This document shows positions 13,200-23,700 of a stretch of 64,000 bases of DNA, one piece after another (the first letter of the stretch is position 1; the number at the start of each line of letters is the position of its first letter). Below the pieces are notes generated by a model. That model was not told the DNA's origin. It saw only the letters and a list, made by a program, of their open reading frames with translations, and made no database searches. The position numbers and the translations under genes are program-made. Origin of the DNA: Eopsaltria australis (lineage: Eukaryota > Chordata > Aves > Passeriformes > Petroicidae); the NCBI GenBank assembly GCA_034509425.1, contig JAVTVJ010000076.1, forward strand, positions 4,774,001-4,838,000, given 5' to 3'.

Positions 13200-14800
13200 A
13201 TGTTTATCAAACCATCACCTGAATTCCCTCAATACATTTCCCCAAAATAAGAGTATTTTTAATTTTTTGTTTCATTTTTTCTATAAGTCATAGCCAAGAG
13301 GCCTCTGGGTATTTCAAAACCTGATTTAAATTTTTAATAATGTATTAATAAACTGAGTAAAGGAGATACAAAGTTATTCAGTAACTCACACATTCCTTTT
13401 ATTGACTTAAGCTACATTTTAAAGAATATTTTCAAGAAAAATGTTATTTCATTCTCTTTTTTAAAGGGAATGTGTGAGTTATTGGGAATTTTTGTAGCTT
13501 TATCACTCACTTTATTCAGATAGTGTTGCTTTTTTAATCCAATTTAAATACAGTGTGCTTTTCTCTAAGAATAAACATGTTTATGTTGCAGTTAAAATCT
13601 TGAAATCTTTTATGTGAGATTGAAGCAATCTATTTCTACAATTTAAATTAAACACAAATAGCACTCAGGCAGTGCATGCTGTTACTGAAGTTTTAAGAAA
13701 GTAAAACAACAGGCTTCGGGGAAGTCACTTGCTGAGCACCTGGAACAAGAATTTGCTGAAGTGATAAACCAGCACTTGACAGCTGCAACTTGTTCTGCAG
13801 GTGCAGAAAGCACTTCTTCCTCTCAGTTCCTTCAGCTTAGTTCAGTTCAGTAATTACTTCACTCAGTGCTAAGACACCACTTGAGAAAAAAAAAAAAAAC
13901 CAGCAAACCAATTTTCCCTCTCTAGTCTAGGAATAAAAACTATATGCAAGATATTTTCACCCATGAGTTCAAAACTGAAGGACAAGATAGCCTGAAATAA
14001 TCTGTCCAATCCTATCCCTAAAGAAATGTTTTCTATCATTTAATACATTCAATAGTTTTAAAAGAATAGATCAGTTTTGAAATACTAATTTTTAAATTAC
14101 CTATCATAATAACAGGATACTTTTAATGGTGTTCTAAATGTAATTTTTTATTCTGACTTGGTGCATGTGCCATTTGATACAAATTGCCAGGAAAATGTCA
14201 ATAATAAAAATGGCTTTATTTCATGGTGCTGTCTCTTATAAGTAGTATTGAAATCTGAATATATATGTGGTAAAGTATCCTATGGCTTCAATGTGTATGT
14301 ATTATATATCCTCTAAATTGTAAAAACCCTGTCAGTTTTAGTGCAAAATCCATTTTTAACTTCAATGCATTTTAGCTGTTGTGAAACAATGACTTCAATT
14401 TTTCACTTGAAAAATATCTAAATTATACAAAGCAAACCAAGACTTAAAAAAGATTATTTAAATTAAAGGTTTTTACTTGCTGATTTAAATAACAATTGTG
14501 ACTGGTACTTTAACACATTCTGTCTTACATATATGCATTAATATTGGCAAACCTTTAGCTTATAAGAGGCAAAATTTCTAGTGCAGCCAGCAGATACATA
14601 AGACAGAATTTATAAAAAACCCCAACAACACGAGCTCAGAATTGTTGTGTCTTCCTTTCTACCACTGGCTATGAAAGAAATCCTTGAAGGAAGGAATCTA
14701 TGTTAATAGTAGAAAACATATGAAGAATAAAAGTTTTATAGTTAATTCTCTATTAAAGATTAAAAAATGAGAATGCTATAGAGGGGAAAATAACGTTTGC
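13200..14800. promoter_or_regulatory. AT-rich island, candidate conserved non-coding region
   Basis: The block is markedly richer in A+T than its surroundings and has no ORF of 60 codons or more. It contains many TTTAAAT, TTAATA and ATTTAAATT words, complex enough not to be a simple repeat, and encloses the long palindrome at about 13310-13560. A14 occurs at 13886-13899. AT-rich, ORF-free, non-repetitive blocks of this size in birds are often conserved regulatory DNA or matrix-attachment-like DNA. That interpretation is inference. Confidence 0.3.
13310..13560. repeat. Long imperfect palindrome, possible ancient MITE
   Basis: A perfect 15-bp inverted pair (TAACTCACACATTCC at 13382-13396 and its complement at 13467-13481) is flanked outward by further partly matching arms. 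Upstream AATAAACTGAGTAAAGGAGA pairs with the complement of downstream sequence near 13490-13520. Upstream CTGATTTAAATTTTTAAT pairs with the complement of sequence near 13535-13555. Total arm length is about 90-100 bp with gaps. The shape fits an old palindromic DNA-transposon remnant or a conserved structured element; neither is proven. Confidence 0.6.
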
Positions 14801-15132
14801 ATATGCATTTGGGAATGGCGGAGATGATGGGGTAAGGGGAAAAAAAGGGTTTACGTGGCCTTTGCTTCTGCTGCATGGTATAGAGAGTCAACTCACAGAG
14901 GAAGAAGAAAAGGTGGAGATTTTAAAAACTATTTCCCCACCAAAAAGCTTTATCATCTAGAAATGTGTGCATGAGAATTTCAAGCTGCTACATCTTTTCC
15001 TTTCACTGTTTCATAAATCACTCCACTCTGATCTCACAAATACTTCTTGCTTCCTTACAACTTGCAGCACTTTCTTTTCCACTGCAGCTGCAAAATCCGT
15101 AACTCCAAAATCATCAAGGCGCTGCCCTTTGA

Positions 15133-15157
15133 GGGGCGAGGGGGAGGAGGGAGGGGG
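15133..15157 (+). other. G-quadruplex motif
   Basis: Four G-runs (15133-15136, 15140-15144, 15149-15151, 15153-15157) are separated by loops of 3, 4 and 1 bases. This satisfies the common G3+ N1-7 rule. The G-rich patch stands out sharply against the AT-rich DNA just upstream. No promoter or exon is recognisable beside it. Confidence 0.75.
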
Positions 15158-15159
15158 AA

Positions 15160-16280
15160 GCCATTTGCTTTGAAGCCCTGTGCTCCAGAGGATGTCATCC
15201 TGGTTCCTTGCTGGCCTATCTCTTAAGCCTGTTAATGGGTACTAAAAGAACTGCCAAAACTTCCAGCGCAGTGCAGCAGCACATTCTCCAAATCCCATGA
15301 ATGTAGCTGGTTTGGTGTGATAAAACAAGCTAGAAACAGAAGTGTTAGTTAAATTGAGGCTGACAATGCTTCACATTGTTCCCTTTCCACCATTTCCTGC
15401 AAGCACTGGTGATTATAAAGATGACTCTTGAATCATCTAATTTGATCTCCTGGTTTATCATTGCCCAAATCCTCCTACATTGACCCCAAAGATTTCAGTT
15501 TACTGGTGTCCTCAGGAGAGACAGCGGGTGCCCCAGGTGGAGGACAGAAGAAAGTCAGATGCTGCTGGTGATGACTCATGAAATGACACCTTGCCTCGTG
15601 ACTGCATGATTCAAAAAGCCACTTACACCTTCTCAAGCGTGAGCATCAAGTCTTACTTTCACCCGCCTCCCCATCTCTGCTACAATGTCACATTCACTTT
15701 ATGGTCACCAGTTTGCTAGGTGGTCCCTGTAGCACGCAGGAACACACCCATCAAGGAGTCAGGTAAAACTCAGGGTTAGAAATGAAACACGTAATCCAGA
15801 ACAAGCAGTGCCTAGAAGTAAGATGAGAGAATCCACCACAAGGGAAGATATCCACTGCACAGGTTAAAAGTGAGAAAATATGCCCTCTTCCAAATACAGT
15901 ACTCAGAACTGCCCAGCAAGAATGTTGCAGAGGAAATGCAGGGGTAATGCAAGCATTCACAAGGCAAAGAATAAAGTCCCCAAAATTAGAACGATATAGA
16001 GAAAACCAATGACCAAACGTAGCTGCAGCACAACCAATTTGGGCTTTTTGTCACTGGCCCCCTGGGATATATTTGCACGAAGATCAACTTTTGGTCATAT
16101 TTTGCCTCCTTTTTGTGCTCAAAACATAGAACTACAATGACAGGTGGGAATCAAATGCTTCATGACATGCTTTTAAATGCAAGATTTGACTCTGGTTTAT
16201 AGAGTCAGAAATTAGCGGGTTTCCTTTTCTTCTCACACCTACCTATGGCACTTCCAATTTAGATAACAGCAAATTATGCT
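15160..16280. other. Unique non-coding sequence, nothing identified
   Basis: No gene, RNA or repeat is recognisable. The only listed frame is a 69-codon minus-strand ORF that looks random. Confidence 0.7.
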
Positions 16281-16330
16281 AAGAGCCTGATTTTACAGGT
16301 AAGGTGAAGACCTGTAAAATCAAGCTCTAT
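16281..16330. other. Near-perfect hairpin, 20-bp stem and 9-nt loop
   Basis: GATTTTACAGGT at 16289-16300 is followed by a 9-nt loop (16301-16309) and its exact complement at 16310-16321. Extending outward gives a 20-bp stem with 18 pairs matched (16281-16300 with 16310-16329). The stem is compact and stable on paper but shorter than a normal animal microRNA precursor. No homology to a known microRNA is recognised. Confidence 0.7.
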
Positions 16331-16815
16331 CTGAGAGACAGAGCTCTGTCTGAGACAGCAGCACTGTCCATGTTAGAGCACCCAGTGCAGCATGATGATG
16401 AGTTCAGTGCACTTTGGGAATTCAAAGCCTCTACTTCTCATGGGACCAGCCTAAGGACTAGAGCAAAATGCCGCGGGCTTTTGGATTAAATAGTAACTGC
16501 TGACAACATCAGCATCCAGCCTCACTCAGAAGTGTTCAGCAGAGGAGCATGCAGGTCCTCTGAAAACAGGGGATCACCACTGCTCTCCTCTAGCAGCACT
16601 TAGGCTGCTTTCAGCCCCTATTAAAAAGTAAATGCTATCATAGGCTCTCCATGTATAAAGCAATCTTGTTCCTCCTCCTCTTAAACACTTTAAGCAATAA
16701 ACCTGTGCAGCTCACTGAGTTAAAGCCAGCCAGCACACTTCCACCTAAATGAGCAGGCAGCAAGGCATGCTTGGGATGTAGCAGGCCACACCTCAGCACT
16801 ATGGGTTTGGGTCAT
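16331..16815. other. Unique non-coding sequence
   Basis: Directly after the hairpin there is a short internal duplication (CTCTATCTGAGAGACAGA then CTCTGTCTGAGACA, 16324-16356). Beyond it nothing is recognisable. Confidence 0.6.
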
Positions 16816-16900
16816 AAAGTGAAATCAAATTAGCTAATTAAGGAGGTTCTTTGTTTTCTTTGTTTTGTTTCATGAAAATTTAGGATCTTTCTGCAAAGCT
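16815..16900. promoter_or_regulatory. Candidate homeodomain-type regulatory cluster
   Basis: A perfect 12-bp palindrome AATTAGCTAATT lies at 16828-16839, giving two inverted TAAT cores, followed by AAGG and a T/G-rich run. Paired inverted TAAT sites are typical binding sites for paired-class and LIM homeodomain dimers. Activity is inference. Confidence 0.3.
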
Positions 16901-19829
16901 GGAAATATGTTCATAAAAGTGACAGTGCCAATATCCCAACATCAGACAGCATCCTGGCCATAAAACAAAGAAATCCATGCATCCTCCACCCTTTTATAGG
17001 GGAAGCAGAAGTCTCTCTAAAGTGTAGTTAGGGGGAAGAAGGGTGGTTTTACCACTGATGTCACTGCCAACATAACCCTTTTATGGTCATGACTTAGTAG
17101 TTGTCTCTCTGCTTCAAAATCAACAAAGAGCAGAGAAAAAAAGGCTTGCTTCCTCCTTGGGAAATGGTGTATATTCAGGGAGGAAGCTGCCTTCCTGTTT
17201 TCTCCATAATTGCAGCTTTTAGCATGGTTTTAGCAAGTTCCACAATTTTAAGCCTCTTCCATATGGAACATGTTCCTCTAAACATCTGGCTCCTTTTTTA
17301 TTGCAGTGATAAAACAGATTTATTTTCTACAAGCCATGTAAAATATTATTTTCTCAGTGTACGATCTACTGTGCCTTTAAAAGTAAAAAATATGCAAAGA
17401 GATCAATAGTCTTATTATTTTTTTCTTTTACTAGTACCTAATCCTTTTCTAAAGCAGACTTAAGGATTAATTCTGACTCTGGAAAGAAAGAAAGAAAGCC
17501 TGAACACCTACATTTATTTTCTCCAAGTTTCTTGATGCAGACCAATAATACAAACTCAAATCAAAAAAAGAACTATAAATCCAGACAAAGTAAATTTCAT
17601 AGATCCAGGTCAGATTAGAACGTTTATCCCTTATACTGGTCCTTTGCCTATACACATCAGCTTCTAACTATCACTGGAAGAGAATGAAATGCTTTAATTA
17701 GTTTAGAAGTCATCTGTCTAATTTGCCTGAACGATATTAGAAAAGAATGGCTCTTGCAAAGAAAATTCAGAGGCCTGTACAGTAAGGAAGAGTATTCTTT
17801 GATTATCTAATGGCATTTGGGCTGCAAAGTCAAATTTCAGTGGGCAAGGCACTCAAGCATAAACCAGGAAAAAAACCATTACAAATCAACAGATTGTCTT
17901 GGCTTCCCATTCCATTAGCTGTTATTTTTAGCTGTACCACATGCATGGCTAAGCAACAATGCAGCAGAGTGCTCCTCCAGAAGTTTCAATCTTTTCCTCT
18001 CTTCTGTACTTCACCTGCTGCTGTCTGAAATAAGGCAAGGATTCACTGCATGAAATAAGCCTAAAAATGAGCTGTAAATAATATTGTGAAAGATTTGGCC
18101 AATACTTGATACAGGGATGTAGTCCAACAATGACTTCTGTAGAGAGGTGGAAAAAAAATGAGTCATCTTCTAGATGCTTTGACAAATACTGAAGTGAGCA
18201 AAGTCTGGCTTCATGCATCAAAAAATGGTGATGCTTTATGCCTCAGCTGGCAGCTTGATACCATTTCCAGATTTATGCTGCCTGAAAAGCCCGTTTGCCC
18301 CTGTGGGATGCAACCAAGAAGGGGAAAGTGACTAGGGTTGGGTGATTTATTTGGGAGAAAAATAGTGATTTGAAACAGTGATAAAAACAGAGGGTCAAGA
18401 AACAGGAAAAGGCTTCATAAGGCATGCAAGCTGCATGAGCAATGCTGTCTGGAGGTGCCTGTGGTGCATTCCTGTGCCTCACCACAGCCTAAATGCAGTC
18501 AATAAACCCAACCAGCTGTGCTTGCTGTACCTCACATGCCAGACCTGCTCCTCTGGTCAGGAGGACCAGGACTAGGGTGGTTCTCACCAGCAAGACAACA
18601 CCTGTGTGGGACAGCATCCTGCTACCATCCTGTCAGTGCCCTTTTCAGGTCCTTCTGCATTGGCATCCATCACCTCCCAGCAGAAAGTTTGTTCCCAAAC
18701 TTTAAGGAAAGAGAGAACAGCTCTTCATTTAAATGAACACTGCATCCATAAATGAACGTGCAAGGGTTAAATTTGCATCTTGTGAGCCTACCAGTCAAAT
18801 CCAGGCTACCCATGATAGAGAGTGACTCGAAGCTGAAGTGAAACCAATTGCTTCACATCCTTGCTCAGCCTGAGAGAGGGGTAGATGTAACCCTAAACCA
18901 TTTCAGGAAGGGCTAAATTCCATAAAAAAGGCACTGGTCCCATCACTGTGATGGCACCAAGGGTCTGCTATCTTATCTTCACAGGTGAGGGTTTGTGCAT
19001 TTTTAGGTGGCACAGCCACAAGTCATCTGTGCTCCTCAGGCCTCACTGTCCTACTGAAGGGAAGAGACAGAGAGAGACTTTGCTTTGGTTCTTCACCATC
19101 ACATGCCAGAGAGGATCCCTGATGACAGATACAGACCTGCAGGCGCTTATGACCTACCTGGAGGGGTCACAGTCTTCCTCCTGCATTTCCAATCAATAAT
19201 TAACTCCCAGTCTAACTCAGCGTGAAGAAGCTTTCTTGCAAATATTTGCTATTTTTTGGGTGTCTAACTGACTGTGTAATGCAGCAGAATAATGTGAAAA
19301 GTAATTCACCTGAAGTAAGTAACACCCCTATCTCCTTAAGTGGCATTTTCTACCTTCTCCACATAACTGTTTCATTTAAAAATTAATATATATATTGCAA
19401 GAAAGACTTATTAAAAACCATTAGATATCCTCCTACTAAACACACCCATTTAAAAAATTACCTCAAATTTACTTAAGTTCACAATACAGACAAAGAAGCT
19501 GCTGGTGGAAAATTACTAGACATGGAGAGACATTTTTACAGAGTTTATACCTGTACTTATCATAATAACTTTGGATATCAATGCAACTTTTTCTAATGTT
19601 CTGATAAAGGTAAATGCATGTACCTAGAAAAAGCACCCTTACACATTAATGGTTTGGAATCATTAATACTTAGAGCCTTGTTTCCATGTGACATAAGTGA
19701 ATTAATAAAACCACTCATAAACCTACTTTCTGAAATGTAATATCCCATAATTTCTTTTAATCTGGTCCCAAGCCACCAAAGGAAACTGAAACACAGTTTA
19801 GTACCATAGGACAGGTTGCCATCAGAATA
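16901..19829. other. Unique non-coding sequence with a small GAAA repeat
   Basis: No gene seen. A four-copy GAAA microsatellite lies at 17482-17498. The 19370-19800 part is AT-rich (including a short TA run near 19388) and of conserved-looking complexity. Near 19779-19797 a GGAAACTGAAACACAG word recalls a minus-strand MIR but cannot be extended. ORFs up to 102 codons (17101-17409) look random. Confidence 0.6.
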
Positions 19830-19997
19830 TTAGGAATCTTCTTCGAGGTTTGCAGGAGCAGCTATACAAGTATCTGATTCAGAAGTTGATGACCTTGCCT
19901 TGACATAAGAGGACTTTCCTTTGCTGGAGAGGCGATCAGCAGAGAGGTTTATGTCTGTTGTACAGGGCTTTCTCCCAGTCTGAGTTGGAAACCTTCG
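19830..19997 (-). CDS. Candidate C-terminal coding exon, product unrecognised
   Basis: On the minus strand a pyrimidine-rich run ending in CAG (AG at 19999-19998) is followed in frame by 55 codons and a TAA stop. The predicted tail is hydrophilic and disordered-looking. It is rich in Ser, Thr, Lys, Arg and Asp/Glu, has no Trp or His, contains the cluster ARSSTSESDT and ends in NLEEDS. That composition differs from most chance frames in the window, which are rich in Cys, Leu, Pro and Trp. The same frame stays open 42 codons further upstream, so the acceptor is a proposal. No AATAAA on this strand was seen just downstream. I do not recognise the protein. A chance ORF remains quite possible. Confidence 0.22.
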   Translation of the reverse strand, partial: RRFPTQTGRKPCTTDINLSADRLSSKGKSSYVKARSSTSESDTCIAAPANLEEDS

Positions 19998-20460
19998 CTG
20001 TGACCAGAAGAAAATCATCTGGGCTAATGAGAGGTTTTGTTTAGACTGTACAGTTTTAACCATCAGTTGCACTAGAGAGGTAGCATCCATGTTCCTGACC
20101 CTCTCGCAAAGCCAGATGTGCACACTCCATTTAATTAGCCAAAAGTACAGATTCAGCTCCTGAACCTCCTCTTCTCAAACTGGGGCATTTCCTTAAGTCG
20201 TACAAATTGTTTTCTACCTGACACAAAGCTTACATCCCAAGGGAAAGCCCAAGTCCTCTCTCTCCTCTCTTTTAATTTCAAAGCCCAGCACTCCCTTGAG
20301 TCCCAGGCTGGTTTATGCATTTCAGGAGCAAAACTACGTGTGTCATCCTGAGAAGAAACCTAAGAAGAAATTACTGAGCTTGGTGTTCCAGTGTGCCAAC
20401 TCCTTACTAGCTATAACTGCAAAAGACATGACTTAGTAGGTGATCCTTCAAAACATTAGT

Positions 20461-20545
20461 AACACTACCAAAAAAACACACAAAATTAACTACACCAAAA
20501 ACCAACAAAAAACCAAATGCAAACAAACAAAAATCCCCAAAGAGC
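20461..20545. repeat. A/C-rich low-complexity tract
   Basis: Words such as CCAAAAAAACACACAAAA and ACCAACAAAAAACCAAATGC dominate, with very little G or T. It lies just before the SINE at 20570 and may be simple low-complexity expansion. A minus-strand ORF over it gives a W/F/V/G-rich artefact. Confidence 0.7.
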
Positions 20546-20569
20546 TATACTTTTGTGTGTAATTGTGGC

Positions 20570-20775
20570 ACTTTGAGTGAGGCAGTTCCTAATAACCAGG
20601 GACAAGGTAGGTGGCATTTCCGGTTCAATTCCAGTTTGCACAGGGTGAATGTGGGTAGATCTTTTAGGTTCTCCATACCTCATTTTACATTTTGACACCC
20701 TTGCTCTGAGGGTGTCATGCTTATAAACTCATGAACATAAGGAAAGATCTTTGTATTCCTTGGATAAAATGACTG
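20570..20775 (+). repeat. Ancient MIR/CORE-SINE copy with tRNA-type B box
   Basis: The word GGTTCAATTCC near 20622-20632 matches a tRNA-type polymerase III B box. It is followed in family order by a diverged core and a CATACCTCATTTTAC segment. Then comes GAGGGTGTCATGCTTATAAACTC, paralleling the family's GGGTGTTGTGAGGATTAA tail, and AAAGATCTTTGTATTCCTTGG, paralleling AAAGTGCTTTGAGATCCTCGG. The order and spacing fit amniote CORE-SINEs. An 8-bp perfect hairpin (20694-20701 with 20709-20716) lies inside the copy. Ends are approximate and divergence is high. Confidence 0.65.
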
Positions 20776-23700
20776 GGGAAGTGGGAGCATGCCATTATCA
20801 TATTTAGGTAATGAAGTAAAAAGTCCTCAGCTGGCGTCAATGGCAGGGATTAGCTGGTGTATGCAGAGCTATTTTTATGTAAACTGGATCTCAGAAGCCT
20901 GTAGAGTCAGATGCCATTGATCACTTCACTGTATTTGAGATGTCTATTTTGATTCATCTACAATGAAATGCAGTTAGGAAACTCAATTTAAAAGGCTGGA
21001 TCCTGAGTCTTTGCTGCAAGTGTAAAAGGAAAGCCAAGTGTCTGTAAAATGAAGCCCTCCACTTTGCTAGTGCTTCATGTTTCCTTAGTATCAGCAACAG
21101 TGAGCTGGGTTTTAAAGCCAAGTGAAGCAGCTGCCCCAGACTCACATTTCTAAACACACAGGAGAGTTTGGATGGACCATATGAACAGAAACCTGGCAGG
21201 TGAGACAACATCAAGTTGATCAAGCCACAGAAAAGTTTCTGTGTGCAAGAGGTCCCTGAAACCTGTCACAGTCTCACCCTGCCTGAGAACCACTGTTGCT
21301 CAAGCTCTTTTTGCAAAGCAGATCATGGAGGAAGAGAAAGGCCAGTGCACCCTCAGCAGAAGTGGATAATATGGGCCTTGCTGTGACACAGGGAGAAGCA
21401 ACATTCAGTGTGGAGGAGACATGCTCCAAAGAACTCTTGAAAAGGCTACAAAAAGAGGAGCAATGGTGAGGCTTGTGCTTAGCTCTGCCACCTTGGCACC
21501 CTGTTTTTGCTGCTGTCCAGTTCTCTTTCCATAATTAAACTGCCCAGCAGCTTGTGCCAACACCTAGCATGGGACTGAACCTCCATCCTTGCCGTGGCAC
21601 TATAGTCCTTCAGCCAGTGGGGAGAGGAGGACCTCCCAAGGCCAATTCAATCCACCTGAAGAGTAGGCCAGGCACTTTCTGAATGCAGTCTCTCTGACTG
21701 CAGAGATAGTCTAGAAAAGCAGCTGAGACAAATGGCCCAAGTTTCCGTTCACTAAAATGAAGTAAATCCCTCATTCCAGGGATGCTGAGGGGAAACCTGA
21801 CTTCACTGAAGTTCACAGGACTGCAGTGGACAGGAATTGCTTTCATCTCTAGCTGGTGGTCTGCACTTCATTACTGTTCAAGTGCAGTGAGCTTGACTTT
21901 AATCAAGCAAGATATATTCTATGTTGTTGCAGGCAAAGATTTGACCCATTTCTTTCCTTAGAAGACCAAGGATTTTTATTCAAAGTGCTAAATCCTTCCT
22001 CAAATTAGTTACTTTGGTAAGAAAAATACCCCAACTTTTTTTAGACACTCCAGGATTTTATGAATGTAGGCAAATTAAAGCACCTTAAAAATAAAGGCTA
22101 GCAAGTCTAAGGGAAGTCTGGAGGGCATTCCAAGTGCAACATACTGAAAAGATGTTTGTTGTGTTGGTTTTTTTCTTTCCCCTCAATCATTTTACTGGTT
22201 AATCTTCCTGGGAACAGACTGATATTTACTCATCCCATGAGAGAGTGGAGTTGTCAAACAGCCAAATGATACTAAGGGGTAAGTTTTAAGGAAATCATAG
22301 TCATCAAATGTGAGGAAGCACCACAGTTCTTTGGCAATGTACATACTACACATTAGCTGAATTTCTCCAGGTTAAATAGGGAAATGCTATAAATTGTCTG
22401 TGGGGGAAAAAAAGTACAAGCTCAGAAAATGAACCCCCCTCACTAAGTCCTAGGGAAAAAGTCTGTGGCCATCAAGTCTGGATGACAGCAAACAAAATGA
22501 TAATATTCAACTAGAAAATAACGCATGGAAAGGTTCAACCAATGCATTTTCCATACTAACTTCCCCTGACTCTCTCATGGTTCCCAGATGGCTTCCAGCA
22601 TTGTTCCATGCTGTGCTGTGCAGACTCACCAGCAGAGACCACCACCAGCCTGGGCACCACCATTTCAATCTTCTCCAAGATGAGAAAGTGCTGTAGCTTT
22701 TTCCATTTCCTTACAATCCATGCTTTGTTTTCTTCTCATCTGGTTGCCAGGTATGTTAAACTGCTGTTAAAGCAAGGGTTTAGAAGGCACAAGATCCGTG
22801 TTCATTTTCTTGTGCTGTGCTAATTCATGTGCAACTTTGTGGAGAACCAATATATTTGTGTCTCTACTAGAAAATTGAATACCATTGAGGTCATTCTCCA
22901 TTCACCACTGCCAACACACCACAAACCACATTCAAATCCTTACACTCTTCTAACTTCCAAAGCAGGGTCTGAATATGTGTTCAAATTGTCTGTTGGGGAT
23001 GGTGAGCTGTACCAGTGAAACATTTGAGTTGATTTGAGACAGAAATCAACCATGGGCCATTTAAACAGGTGATCCCATTTGTACAGGCAACCATGTCCCA
23101 CTAGCTTGCCTCACTTTTTGTGGTGCTTGATCTCTGGCTCTCTGCACTCCATCTATCAATGAAGGATCACATCAGTTCTGTCCCTGTGACATGGAGTGAA
23201 GATGCGATAATACATCATCTCTCTGTAACAAAAATGAACACAGGTAGGAAAGATCAATGTGAGTATAATCTTACAGAAAGCTGCATTCTTCCAATATGCC
23301 TCTGATTTATTCTATCCAGTGAATCAACAAGGGCTGCTTGCAGTTTTGACCCCAATGACACAAAGCACTGATAATGCAGCTCTTTGGACACAGATCCAAG
23401 ATGAATGTACCCTGCAAGAGTACTTCACATCTCAGTATTTCAGTGCATTTCCTACTCTTACTCAGAGCCTTGTTCCAAAAATGGTCCCAATGGCAGCCAA
23501 GTGATATGAACTGACATCTCAGAGATTGGAGCAGCTCTAACATGCACAGCATGCTAACATGGATGAATACAGGCCTACTCATATTTAGGAAACGGCAATG
23601 TAACATGAGCTGAAATGCTCCCAACTACTGATTGCATTACCTAGGTCTCCACGAGTAAAGAAGGGGTTTAGATACTACAACAACGTGTTTACAATCTGGA

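Noticed and set aside
19779..19797. GGAAACTGAAACACAG resembling a minus-strand MIR
   Set aside because: Match stops after about 16 bases; no further core or tail.
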